A DNA stretch of 64,000 nt from Terrimesophilobacter sp963702165 (GTDB lineage: Bacteria; Actinomycetota; Actinomycetes; Actinomycetales; Microbacteriaceae), in NCBI GenBank assembly GCA_963702165.1, contig OY969722.1, positions 1,240,001 through 1,304,000 of the forward strand, given 5' to 3'. The position numbers and the translations under genes are program-made. This document shows, piece after piece, positions 24,179 to 32,039 of this stretch (the stretch's first letter is position 1; each line of letters starts with the position of its first letter). The notes beneath the pieces are model-generated. The model had not been told where the DNA came from and did not search any database. It saw only the letters and a program-made list of their open reading frames with translations.

Positions 24179-25218
24179 AGCTTCTCGGAAAGCAGTTCGA
24201 GCGTGCGCTCGCGCGCCGGGGAGGTGCGCGGATCGGTGCCGCGCCGAGCCGAGGCGACCGGCGCGATCATTACCTCATCGACCGCGAAGCGCTCGGCGAG
24301 CTTCCGGATACCGTCGGCGGCCTGATCCTTGGTACCGATCACCCAGCGCTCGGCCATGGTGTCCATGATGGATTGCTGCGGAACGGCAACCTCCTCGGCG
24401 AGAGCGTCCTCGACGAGTGACTGGGCGGTCAGCGGCAGTCCACTGCGCAACCGCGCCATGTGCAGCAGCTGGGGAACCGCCAGCTCCCTGGCCTCCTGCT
24501 CCGTCTCGGCGACGACCGCGTTCACAGTCAGGAACGTGCGCGGCGCATCCGTGACCCCCGGAGTGAATGAGCCCCGATACAGGTCGAGCGCGCGCTGGGT
24601 GCCCTCCCCGGAGAAGTGGTGGGCGAAGACGTACGGCAGGCCGAGCGTCGCGGCGAGGGTGGCCGAGTAGTCGCTCGAACCGAGCAGCCACAGGTCGGGG
24701 ATGCTCGCGGCGCGCGGCGTTGCGCGCACCTCGTACTCGCGGCCGCCGCCGATCCGCAGCGTGGCGCCGTCCGGGTTCAGGAGGGCGAGGATGTCCTGCA
24801 CGTTCTCGGGGAAGCGGTCCACCTCGCTCGTCGTGCCGGTGGAGCGCAGCAGCGCGGTGATCACCGGGTCGCTGCCTGGCGCGCGGCCGATGCCGAGGTC
24901 AACCCGGCCGGGGAACGCCGCCTCGATCGCGGCGAACTGCTCGGCGATGACGAGGGGCGCGTGGTTGGGCAGCATCACTCCGCCCGAGCCGACGCGGATG
25001 CGCTCGGTGACCGCCGCCAGCAGGGCGATCAGCACGGGCGGGTTGGTCGCCGCGACCGCCTGCATGTTGTGGTGCTCGGCCACCCAGTAGCGGTGGTAGC
25101 CGAGCGCGTCAGCGCGCTTCGCGAGGGAGACGGATGCTGCGAGCGCGTCGCTTGTGGTCTGGTCACTGCGAACGGGAACGAGGTCGAGCACGGAGAGGCG
25201 AGGCATCGAGGAAGTCAT
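24175..25218 (-). CDS. LLM-class flavin-dependent oxidoreductase
   Basis: 347 residues, luciferase-like: 'LSVLDLVPVRSDQTTSDALA', 'RYWVAEHHNMQAVAATNPPV', 'VGSGGVMLPNHAPLVIAEQF', 'FPGRVDLGIGRAPGSDPVIT' and 'PDLWLLGSSDYSATLAATLG'. This is the MsnO8/YhbW-like branch, different from the CE1758-type protein at 21725. ATG 25218 begins the family N-terminus ('MTSSMPRLS'); no strong ribosome site is visible. Likely F420- or FMN-dependent; substrate unknown. Convergent with the baeRF3-like gene. Confidence 0.85.
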   Translation of the reverse strand: MTSSMPRLSVLDLVPVRSDQTTSDALAASVSLAKRADALGYHRYWVAEHHNMQAVAATNPPVLIALLAAVTERIRVGSGGVMLPNHAPLVIAEQFAAIEAAFPGRVDLGIGRAPGSDPVITALLRSTGTTSEVDRFPENVQDILALLNPDGATLRIGGGREYEVRATPRAASIPDLWLLGSSDYSATLAATLGLPYVFAHHFSGEGTQRALDLYRGSFTPGVTDAPRTFLTVNAVVAETEQEARELAVPQLLHMARLRSGLPLTAQSLVEDALAEEVAVPQQSIMDTMAERWVIGTKDQAADGIRKLAERFAVDEVMIAPVASARRGTDPRTSPARERTLELLSEKL

Positions 25219-25302
25219 CGCTTCAGTCAAACACCAGATTGCCTCTCGTGGATCACTCAGGTTTGCGCTACGCTCTGGGCAAAACTTACCCGAGGAGTTG
25301 TC

Positions 25303-26487
25303 ATGCGTGCACGCTTGCCCATCACCCTGACTCTGGCTTCCGCGCTCGCGGTCTGCACGGCACTGCCGGCCGCTGCCGTGGGCGACAGCTTCGACTGGAC
25401 CGCAGGGGGTGGCGGCAACGTGCAGTGGGAGAACTCGGCAAACTGGGCACCGAGCGCGATCGGCGACGACGACACCCTGCGATTCGCGACCGGCACCTGG
25501 GCGAACAATGGGTTCCCAGTAGGCAAGGCCGTGCGCGGCATCGTTCTCGACGCCCCTGACTTCCTGGTGAGCGGCGCATCGATTGCACTGGGCACGGCCG
25601 GAATCACCGCGCTTCAGGACGCCACTGTCAACATGGACATCGACACGTCCGCAGACCAGACCTGGCACGCAGCCGCCGGAGCGACGCTCGAGCTACCCGG
25701 GTGGGTCGACGTACCCGCGGGCACGCTCGCCGTCACCGGCGACGGCACGGTTGAGTTCAGCGGGAGGCTCGATGGAGCCGGGGTCGGGACCGTTCACAAC
25801 GCAGGCGGCAACCTTGTGCTCTCCGGGCAAGGCGGTGCCTTCGGAGGCGGCGGACTGACCACCACCGATGGAATAACCCACGTCAGCGGCTTCCTCGGCG
25901 GAAGCGACTTCCTTCTGAGTGGCGGAGTCCTCAGCGGCGGCAGCGCTGACCCTGCCCTCGGCACCGTGCGCTCACTCACGGCCACAGCGGGCACCATCTC
26001 GCCTGGCACGGTTCCCGGTGGCTCAGACGTGTCGACGCTTCGCCTGTGGGGCTCGCTCGCGGCCGAGGCCGGAAGCACCCTGTCGTTCACCATCGACGGT
26101 GCGACCAGCGACGTGGTTCTGGTCAATCAGCAGGTGCTCCTCAACGGGGCAAATCTCGACCTCAATGTCACCACCGCGCCGGCAGTCGGTGAGATTTTCA
26201 TGCTCTTTGCTTCAATGTCGAGCGACGTCTTCGGCACCGTGACCACAGCATCCGGCGTCATGGATATCGGCGAGTTCGAGGACGACGGTCACCTGTGGCG
26301 CCTGCTTGGAATCGGCCAGGGCGGGATGTCGGTCGAGTATCGCGGCCTGGCCCCGGTCCCTCCAGCGCCTCAGACACCGCCCGCGCTCGCGGCGACCGGA
26401 GCGCAGACTGGGTGGCTCCCCCTCGCCGCACTCGGCCTCCTCGCCGCTGGGGCGCTGATCGTGCTTCGGAGGCGCCAGCTCAGCTGA
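25303..26487 (+). CDS. Secreted beta-solenoid-like protein with LAATG-type C-terminal anchor
   Basis: 394 residues. A Sec signal peptide (1-27, 'LPITLTLASALAVCTALPAA') is followed by a Gly/Ser/Thr-rich region with strand-and-turn sequence such as 'DGTVEFSGRLDGAGVGTVHN' and 'LTATAGTISPGTVPGGSDVS'. This resembles passenger-type (PATR-like) beta-helical repeats. The C-terminus 'LAATGAQTGWLPLAALGLLA' continues with a hydrophobic segment and RRRQLS: an LPXTG-like sorting signal. AGGAG is 5 nt before the ATG. No sortase gene is near. Likely cell-wall attached; function unknown. Its end overlaps the convergent membrane gene by 8 nt. Confidence 0.82.
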   Translation: MRARLPITLTLASALAVCTALPAAAVGDSFDWTAGGGGNVQWENSANWAPSAIGDDDTLRFATGTWANNGFPVGKAVRGIVLDAPDFLVSGASIALGTAGITALQDATVNMDIDTSADQTWHAAAGATLELPGWVDVPAGTLAVTGDGTVEFSGRLDGAGVGTVHNAGGNLVLSGQGGAFGGGGLTTTDGITHVSGFLGGSDFLLSGGVLSGGSADPALGTVRSLTATAGTISPGTVPGGSDVSTLRLWGSLAAEAGSTLSFTIDGATSDVVLVNQQVLLNGANLDLNVTTAPAVGEIFMLFASMSSDVFGTVTTASGVMDIGEFEDDGHLWRLLGIGQGGMSVEYRGLAPVPPAPQTPPALAATGAQTGWLPLAALGLLAAGALIVLRRRQLS

Positions 26488-26824
26488 GCGACGACAGAAG
26501 CAGCGGCAGCAGGCTCACCGCGAGACCGAGGACCGCCCACGTTACAGTCGCAATGCCCAGGCCTCGCGGCCCCCGCGCGATGGCGATCCCGCCGAGGATC
26601 GCGGCGACCGCGAACAGGGCCGCAAGGTAGGGACCGCCCAGCACCAGCACGGCGGCGATCGCGAGGAACGCGAAACCGGTGTCGTTCATGGTCAACAGCC
26701 ACAACACGGTGCCGAGCAGGATCGGCAGCGTGGCGACGATGTCGAGCACCAGCGCTGCGACGGCGGAGCCTCTCCCCCGCGGGCCGTTGGCGTGCGGGGC
26801 GATCGGCGCGCTGGTTTCCGTCAT
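26480..26824 (-). CDS. Small multi-pass membrane protein
   Basis: 114 residues with three or four hydrophobic helices ('AALVLDIVATLPILLGTVLW', 'GFAFLAIAAVLVLGGPYLAA', 'GIATVTWAVLGLAVSLLPLL'). No catalytic motif. Its ATG overlaps the stop of the YhhN gene as ATGA, so they are coupled; it resembles the small DUF4190-like membrane proteins only in layout. Function unknown. Confidence 0.75.
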   Translation of the reverse strand: MTETSAPIAPHANGPRGRGSAVAALVLDIVATLPILLGTVLWLLTMNDTGFAFLAIAAVLVLGGPYLAALFAVAAILGGIAIARGPRGLGIATVTWAVLGLAVSLLPLLLSSLS

Positions 26825-27513
26825 TGCAGTCTCTTCTCTGGGCTGGATGCGGCACGCACCGCGGCGTAGGCGATGAGTCCCTGGCCGACGATGTAGGTGA
26901 GCATGATGATGAAGTCGACCTGCCACAGTTCGAAGCCGGGCAGGAACCGGCCCACCCCGAGCAGGGTGTCGGAGGCGAGGAACAGCGCCGTGCCGGCGAC
27001 GAGGGTGCCGCTTCCGGTGGTCCCGAACGCTGCGACTGCTCCGAGCACCAGGCCGTAGACCGCGACCGGGATGAGCAGGCTGCCCAGGTGCGGAGCCAGC
27101 AGCGCCACCAGCGCAACCCACCATGCGGCATAGATCAGCGCGAACGGGCCGAGCCTGCGCATCCGGAGTTTCCGGATGATCAGCAGCAGGTAGGCGACGT
27201 GCGCGAGCAGGAAGAAGCCGAGCCCGGTCAGGAAGCCGAGGTCGCCAGGGTAGAGGAGCGCCACGTCGCCGAGCCAGGAGAACGCGATCGCGAGGCTGCC
27301 GAGGAGTGCGATTTCGCTGCGTCGCCGAGGGAGCGCGAACAGGAAGCCGACCAGCAGCAGCGGCATGAGCAGCGGTTTGGTGAACTGGTCCAGCGCGGCG
27401 TTGTCGACCAGCTTCGCGACGAGGTGCACCGCTCCGACGATCGCGTACGGGAGGAAGGCCGCGAACGGCCGCACTGCGACGCGTCGCCGCCCGGAATCCG
27501 TAGTGATGCTCAC
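26821..27513 (-). CDS. YhhN-family lysoplasmalogenase-like membrane protein
   Basis: 230 residues, about eight transmembrane helices. 'YAIVGAVHLVAKLVDNAALD' with 'FTKPLLMPLLLVGFLFALP', 'FSWLGDVALLYPGDLGFLTG' (conserved Asp), 'GFFLLAHVAYLLLI' and 'LFLASDTLLGVGRF' (second conserved Asp) are the YhhN signatures. Members such as TMEM86 hydrolyse the vinyl ether of lysoplasmalogens; whether the bacterial homologues do is not settled. Start GTG 27513 is chosen because TAGCAT lies 8 nt upstream on the minus strand. Coupled to the small membrane gene downstream. Confidence 0.82.
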   Translation of the reverse strand: MSITTDSGRRRVAVRPFAAFLPYAIVGAVHLVAKLVDNAALDQFTKPLLMPLLLVGFLFALPRRRSEIALLGSLAIAFSWLGDVALLYPGDLGFLTGLGFFLLAHVAYLLLIIRKLRMRRLGPFALIYAAWWVALVALLAPHLGSLLIPVAVYGLVLGAVAAFGTTGSGTLVAGTALFLASDTLLGVGRFLPGFELWQVDFIIMLTYIVGQGLIAYAAVRAASSPEKRLQ

Positions 27514-27530
27514 ACTTCGTGATGCTACCG

Positions 27531-28355
27531 CTACGACGGACCGTCGAGGCGGCGTTTCAGCGCCATGGCGTCGAATGGGGCGCGCACCTTGACGTCGTTG
27601 TCGAAGTAGACGTAGCTGTCGTATCCGGAGCCGCGCCAGCCACGCACGGTGTCGGCCCAACGGTCGAGCGCCTCATCGTCGTAGCCGCTCGTGTAGAGCT
27701 CCTTGTCGCCGTGCAGCCGCGCGTAGGCGAAGTCGGCCGTGATCTCGGTGAGCCGCGGCCATTTCCCTGCCGTGTCGGCGACGACGGATGCCACGTTGTG
27801 CTTCTCGAGTATGCGGAAGTAGGCGGCGGTCTCGAAGCTCGCGCTGCGCACCTCGAGGGCGTGCCGGAGCGGACGGTCGGTATCCGGTTGGAACCAGACC
27901 TTGCCTGTCATCCGTTCCTCGTGTCCGGCGGCGATGGTGGCAGCTTCGGTGGTGGTGCGCGGCAGCCGGGCCAGGAACGCCTCCAGCAGGTCGGGGTCGA
28001 AGTGCAGGGTTGCCGGCAGCTGCCAGAGGATGGGGCCCAGCTTGCCGCCGAAGGCGAGCACGCCGGATGCGAAGAAGTTGGCTAGGCCGCCGGATGCATC
28101 CTTCAGCCGGAGCAGGTGGGTGATGTAGCGGCCGCCCTTGACCGAGAACACGAAGTCATCCGGTGTCTCGTCGCGCCAGCGCTGGTACGACTGCGGTCGC
28201 TGCAGCGAGTAGAACGAGCCGTTGAGTTCGATGGAGTTCAGGTGCGTGGACGCGTACTCGAGCTCGAGTCGCTGCGGCAGACCCTTCGGGTAGAACACGC
28301 CTCGCCATGGCGGGTAGCGCCATCCGGAGATCCCGATGCGCACGTCGCCGCCCAT
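27531..28355 (-). CDS. DUF72-family protein
   Basis: 274 residues, TIM-barrel-like DUF72: 'RIGISGWRYPPWRGVFYPKG', 'YASTHLNSIELNGSFYSLQR', 'FVFSVKGGRYITHLLRLKDA', 'GPILWQLPATLHFDPDLLEA', 'FAYARLHGDKELYTSGYDDE' and 'SYVYFDNDVKVRAPFDAMAL'. The family is widespread and lacks a defined reaction. Start ATG 28355: TACCCT ends 7 nt upstream (leaderless), and no ribosome site is visible. Only 17 nt separate its stop from the YhhN start. Confidence 0.88.
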   Translation of the reverse strand: MGGDVRIGISGWRYPPWRGVFYPKGLPQRLELEYASTHLNSIELNGSFYSLQRPQSYQRWRDETPDDFVFSVKGGRYITHLLRLKDASGGLANFFASGVLAFGGKLGPILWQLPATLHFDPDLLEAFLARLPRTTTEAATIAAGHEERMTGKVWFQPDTDRPLRHALEVRSASFETAAYFRILEKHNVASVVADTAGKWPRLTEITADFAYARLHGDKELYTSGYDDEALDRWADTVRGWRGSGYDSYVYFDNDVKVRAPFDAMALKRRLDGPS

Positions 28356-28390
28356 GTGCCGGAGGGTAGCCGACGGGGCCGAGAGAGGAG

Positions 28391-28459
28391 CCACGCGCGG
28401 GTCGAACCACCGCGCGCGGGTCCAATTCGACCCGCGCGTGGAGGTTCGACCCGCGCGAG
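28391..28459. repeat. 19-bp-period head-on array, type C
   Basis: CGCGCGGGTC occurs at 28394 and 28413 and its complement GACCCGCGCG at 28429 and 28448, each pair exactly 19 bp apart. The outer arms CCACGCGCGGGTCGAA and TTCGACCCGCGCGTGG are perfect 16-bp complements. Between the DUF72 and DUF1304 genes, non-coding. It has the architecture of the arrays at 55076 and 62805 but a different unit. Confidence 0.7.
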
Positions 28460-28466
28460 CGCAAAT

Positions 28467-28488
28467 GGGGTCTCGACAGGCTCGACCA
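28467..28488. repeat. TCGACAGGCTCGACCA dispersed repeat, copy next to array C
   Basis: GGGGTCTCGACAGGCTCGACCA; the core TCGACAGGCTCGACCA is identical at 62915-62930, where it again adjoins a 19-bp array. Similar short repeats are common in actinobacterial intergenic DNA. Confidence 0.55.
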
Positions 28489-28500
28489 GCGGGAAGCGGG

Positions 28501-28875
28501 TCACACCAGCCAGGCGAGCAGCACGATCAGGCCCAGCCCGCCCTGTACCGCAGCACCGCGCCACAGCCGGGGATCCGACAGCAGCAGCACGAGGCCGAGC
28601 ACGATCATCGCCGCCGCGACGAACAGCACCATCGTCTTCCCGACCACGACCTCGCCGACGGTCGCGAGAATGGCGCCGACGATGATCCCGAGGCCCCAGA
28701 CGATGTTGTAGAAGCCGACGTTGATGGTCCAGATGCGAACCGCCGGCGCGTGCTCGTCCCGGATGCGGAACAGCGGAAAGAATCGCTTCGAGCGGGAGAA
28801 GAATGCCTCGATCACCCCGAAGCCGATCAGCAGCAGACCGAGAACGAATGCGAGCACCAGCGCCAATGCCGTCAT
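28501..28875 (-). CDS. DUF1304-family membrane protein
   Basis: 124 residues, four hydrophobic helices. 'IGFGVIEAFFSRSKRFFPLF' after the first helix and 'TINVGFYNIVWGLGIIVGAI' are typical of DUF1304. TAGCGT ends 6 nt before the ATG, the leaderless pattern. Lies directly downstream of rpsO on the same strand but behind its terminator. Function unknown. Confidence 0.8.
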   Translation of the reverse strand: MTALALVLAFVLGLLLIGFGVIEAFFSRSKRFFPLFRIRDEHAPAVRIWTINVGFYNIVWGLGIIVGAILATVGEVVVGKTMVLFVAAAMIVLGLVLLLSDPRLWRGAAVQGGLGLIVLLAWLV

Positions 28876-28914
28876 GGGGCAACGCTACTGCGCGCCGGCC
28901 CCAGACAAGCGAAA

Positions 28915-28944
28915 CGGGCCGCCATCCGTGAGGATGACGGCCCG
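28915..28944 (-). terminator. Terminator of rpsO
   Basis: CGGGCCGTCATCC / GGATGGCGGCCCG, a 13-bp stem with one mismatch and a 4-nt loop, begins 17 nt after the rpsO stop. Confidence 0.75.
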
Positions 28945-28960
28945 CAGCCAAGCAAGAAAT

Positions 28961-29230
28961 CTAGCGACGGAGTCCGAGACGCTCGATCAGTGAGCGGTAA
29001 CGCTCGATGTCGATGTCCTGCAGGTAGCCCAGCAGGCGGCGACGCTGACCGACGAGCAGCAGCAGTCCACGACGTGAGTGGTGGTCGTGCTTGTGCTCCT
29101 TGAGGTGCTCGGTCAGGTCCTTGATGCGACGCGACAGCATCGCGACCTGAACCTCGGGGGATCCCGTGTCACCTGGGTGGGTTGCGTACTCTTCGATGAT
29201 CTGCTTCTTGACCTCTGCATCAAGTGCCAT
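28961..29230 (-). CDS. rpsO: 30S ribosomal protein S15
   Basis: 89 residues, the normal S15 length: 'EYATHPGDTGSPEVQVAMLS', 'LTEHLKEHKHDHHSRRGLLL', 'LVGQRRRLLGYLQDIDIERY'. ATG 29230 with GGGGA 8 nt upstream; the longer open frame reads into non-S15 sequence. S15 binds 16S rRNA helix 22 and nucleates the platform. It is followed by its own terminator and, unusually, pnp is about 11 kb further along the same strand instead of adjacent. Confidence 0.97.
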   Translation of the reverse strand: MALDAEVKKQIIEEYATHPGDTGSPEVQVAMLSRRIKDLTEHLKEHKHDHHSRRGLLLLVGQRRRLLGYLQDIDIERYRSLIERLGLRR

Positions 29231-29288
29231 ATGTGATCCCCTTTTCTCTCGTTGCGCGGTGCCCGACACCGAACTGTGTGAGCTCTCT

Positions 29289-30401
29289 TTATCCGCGGCC
29301 GTTCGACGGCAACCTTGAGATTCTAGCAGAGCGGATGCTGCGGACAACCCATGCCAACAACAGCACGCCCAGCGCGATCGCGACTCCGATGACGGTGTCG
29401 ATGGCCCGCTCTCGGACCACCGCGTCGACATCCGTTCCCGTCCCGTACGTGCTGATGAGCAGTGCGAGCGGCGTGATGAAGACCAGCGCCAGGCCGTAGT
29501 TGCGCGTCACCAGCAGCTCGACCGTGAACTGCAGCACCCCGAGCGTGGCCGCGAGCCACAGCCCTTGCGGATGCAGCAGCGCGACAAGCGCGTACGCGCC
29601 CACCCCGAGGAAGGTGCCGAGGCCGCGGTGGATGCCGCGGATGGCGGTGACCCGGATATGCGCGAAGTTCTGCAGGATCGCCACCACGGCCACGAAGACC
29701 CAGTAGGCGCGATCGATGCCGAGCGGTGCACTGACGAGCCCTGCGATGCCGGTCGCGATGATGATGCGCAGGGCGATCGGTCCCGACTCATGGTCGAACG
29801 CGAAGCGCGGATGCGAACGGACCTCCTCGCTCGCGTAGCGCTCCAGCTCGCGTCCCCGGTACTTGGTCACCAGCAGTGGCGTGAGCACGACCAGGTAGGC
29901 GAAGACGCTGCCCACCGAGACCATCGAGATGATCGCGAACGGATCGCGTTCGACGCCGCCAAGTTCCGGCGGCGCCGCGAGGTATCCGGAGACACCCGCG
30001 ATCAGCACGAAGAACACCGGTCCGGGCGGTCCGATCCGGGCGCCGAGACAGAGCACGGATGCGACGGAGGCGACGACGAACAGGGTCACCAGCCCGAGCG
30101 CGAGACTGTGCGAGGTGGCAACACCGAGGGCCGAGGAGGCGATCATCCCCAGGATGATGATCGGCAGCACCTGCGCCCGGCGCACCCTGCTCATCGCCGC
30201 CGAGTACAGCGAGACGAAGGCGCCCATCGACGCCATGAGGCCCAGCTCCTCGTACCCGGCGAGCTGGAACACGGCCAATGGCACGGCGACCGAGATGGCG
30301 GCTTGCAGGCCGATGGGCCAACGCACCGGGCTTTGACGAAACGCGAACAGCGCCCGCATGTCATCCCGAAACACGCCCAACCTGCCTTTCCTAGCCGTCA
30401 T
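29289..30401 (-). CDS. FUSC-family membrane transporter
   Basis: 370 residues with two six-helix-like hydrophobic halves. The second half has the FUSC signature 'RIIIATGIAGLVSAPLGIDR', 'YWVFVAVVAILQNF', 'AIRGIHRGLGTFLGVGAYAL'. Related to aromatic-acid and fusaric-acid exporters; substrate unknown. ATG 30401 with GGTGGAG 6-7 nt upstream is preferred to an upstream in-frame codon at 30461. Ends 58 nt before the rpsO start and could share transcription into it. Confidence 0.85.
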   Translation of the reverse strand: MTARKGRLGVFRDDMRALFAFRQSPVRWPIGLQAAISVAVPLAVFQLAGYEELGLMASMGAFVSLYSAAMSRVRRAQVLPIIILGMIASSALGVATSHSLALGLVTLFVVASVASVLCLGARIGPPGPVFFVLIAGVSGYLAAPPELGGVERDPFAIISMVSVGSVFAYLVVLTPLLVTKYRGRELERYASEEVRSHPRFAFDHESGPIALRIIIATGIAGLVSAPLGIDRAYWVFVAVVAILQNFAHIRVTAIRGIHRGLGTFLGVGAYALVALLHPQGLWLAATLGVLQFTVELLVTRNYGLALVFITPLALLISTYGTGTDVDAVVRERAIDTVIGVAIALGVLLLAWVVRSIRSARISRLPSNGRG

Positions 30402-30544
30402 CAAGTCTCCACCCGCGTCCGCCACGCCCCGCCCCGCGGCAGAGCTTTGTGCCACAGGCAAGGGAACGTTCGCTTGCTTATGGCACGAACCCTGGCGGCG
30501 CGCGCACGCCCGCGACGGAACGCCCGAGGCGGGGGTACGCGCGG

Positions 30545-31105
30545 TCAGGCGGCCGTCGAGTGCGTGCCGGGCGCGGGCTGTACGCGGTCGAAGACGCCAG
30601 CGCGAATGGCGTGGAACACGTCAATCGCCGCGAGCTGCAGCCGCCCCTTGCGGTAGGCGGCCTCCGTGGCTGCGCGCCGGGCGGCATCGTCGATCACGAC
30701 CGAGGCATCCGCCGGGTCGGCGACGATGCGAGCGCCGAGCGCGCGCGACCAGGCCTCGATCACTTCGCGCAGCACCGAGTGTGCGACGGCGACGTGCACC
30801 CGATCGCCGCCGCCGATGACGCGTCCGCGCAGCAGCAGCGCGTGCGCGACCAGACCGGGCGCGAGAATCTCGGCGACCTGCGCGTCGGTGACGTCCTTCG
30901 GCACGCCGATCAGGTTCTCCGCGCTGACGATCGGCGAGTCGGAGAACTGCCGCTTTGGGGTCGGCAACGCGACCCGATCGCCGCGCTCGAATCCGGATGC
31001 CTCAGCACCGACAGCATCCACCGTCGCCGCGATCATCGAACCGACCGCGTCGAGGCGCAGCCGCACCTTGCCGTCCGGCGTGGTTCTGGTCGCTGTCGTG
31101 CTCAT
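30545..31105 (-). CDS. Short quinone-oxidoreductase-like (MDR superfamily) protein, apparently reduced
   Basis: 186 residues. Middle sequence reads like a medium-chain quinone reductase: 'ATVDAVGAEASGFERGDRVA', 'VSAENLIGVPKDVTDAQVAE', 'GRVIGGGDRVHVAVAHSVLR' and 'SRALGARIVADPADASVVID'. Full-length relatives are about 320 residues; the first 50 or so residues of the GroES-like domain and a long central piece are missing, and the GxGxxG-type nucleotide motif is not recognisable. It may be a minimal paralogue or a remnant; the frame is open and composition normal. Confidence in the function is low. Confidence 0.55.
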   Translation of the reverse strand: MSTTATRTTPDGKVRLRLDAVGSMIAATVDAVGAEASGFERGDRVALPTPKRQFSDSPIVSAENLIGVPKDVTDAQVAEILAPGLVAHALLLRGRVIGGGDRVHVAVAHSVLREVIEAWSRALGARIVADPADASVVIDDAARRAATEAAYRKGRLQLAAIDVFHAIRAGVFDRVQPAPGTHSTAA

Positions 31106-31144
31106 GCAGTACAAAACCGCAGATCACGGACCAGTATTCCCGCC

Positions 31145-31975
31145 TCAGAACTCCTCGTTGGTGTCGGGGTCGCCGCCCCACAGCCGGCCCTCCTCGAGGG
31201 AGCTGATCGACTCGACCTGCTCGTCGGTGAGCTCGAACCCGAAGATGTCGATGTTCTCGCGCTGCCGCCCTGCGGTGCTCGCCTTCGGAATCGGGATCGT
31301 GCCCAGCTGAACGTGCCAGCGCAGGATGGCCTGGGCGGGTGTGACCCCGTGCGCATCCGCGACGGCCCGAATCTTCTCGTTGGTGAACGGCGACTTCTGG
31401 CGTGCCAGCGGCGTCCAGCTCTCGGTCTGGATGCCGTGCTCGGCGTGGAAGCGGCGCAGCTCGCCTTGCGGGAAGTACGGGTGCAGTTCGACCTGGTTCA
31501 CCGCGGGGACGACATCCGTCTCGGCCATGACTCGTTCGAGGTGCGCAGGCGTGAAGTTGCTGACCCCGATCGAGCGGATGACGCCCTCCTCGCGCAGCCG
31601 GATCATCGCCCGCCAGGAGTCGACGTACTTGTCGACGCGCGGCAGCGGCCAGTGGATCAGGAACAGGTCGACGTAGTCGAGTCCGAGGTGCTCCAGCGAT
31701 TCACGGAACCCCTCGAACGTCTCGTTCAGCCCGTGGAAACGGCCGGGCAGCTTGGTGGTGACGAACAGGTCCTCGCGCGGGACGCTCGAGCGCCGGATGG
31801 CCTCGCCGACCTCCCTCTCGTTGCCGTAGCCCCGCGCGGTGTCGATCAGGCGGTATCCGTTCTCGATCGCCGAACCGGTCGCGGTGATCGCCTCCTCACC
31901 GCGCAGCCGGTACGTGCCGAAGCCGATCGCGGGAAGGGCGTTACCGTCGTTCAGCGTTCTGAGTGGAATCGTCAT
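31145..31975 (-). CDS. Aldo/keto reductase
   Basis: 276 residues, (alpha/beta)8 NADPH-dependent carbonyl reductase of the 2,5-diketogluconate reductase type. The catalytic tetrad is visible: Asp45 and Tyr50 ('LIDTARGYGNE'), Lys75 ('FVTTKLPG') and His108 ('DLFLIHWPLP'). Cofactor-loop sequence 'TIPIPKASTAGRQRENIDIF' is near the C-terminus. Start ATG 31975. It is divergent from the MarP-like protease with 64 bp between them. Physiological substrate unknown. Confidence 0.92.
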   Translation of the reverse strand: MTIPLRTLNDGNALPAIGFGTYRLRGEEAITATGSAIENGYRLIDTARGYGNEREVGEAIRRSSVPREDLFVTTKLPGRFHGLNETFEGFRESLEHLGLDYVDLFLIHWPLPRVDKYVDSWRAMIRLREEGVIRSIGVSNFTPAHLERVMAETDVVPAVNQVELHPYFPQGELRRFHAEHGIQTESWTPLARQKSPFTNEKIRAVADAHGVTPAQAILRWHVQLGTIPIPKASTAGRQRENIDIFGFELTDEQVESISSLEEGRLWGGDPDTNEEF

Positions 31976-32039
31976 GCGTCCAGTGTGGCAACAGGAGCGG
32001 CGGAGTATTGTCAGCGTGCATTCATGAGGAGGAGACCGG

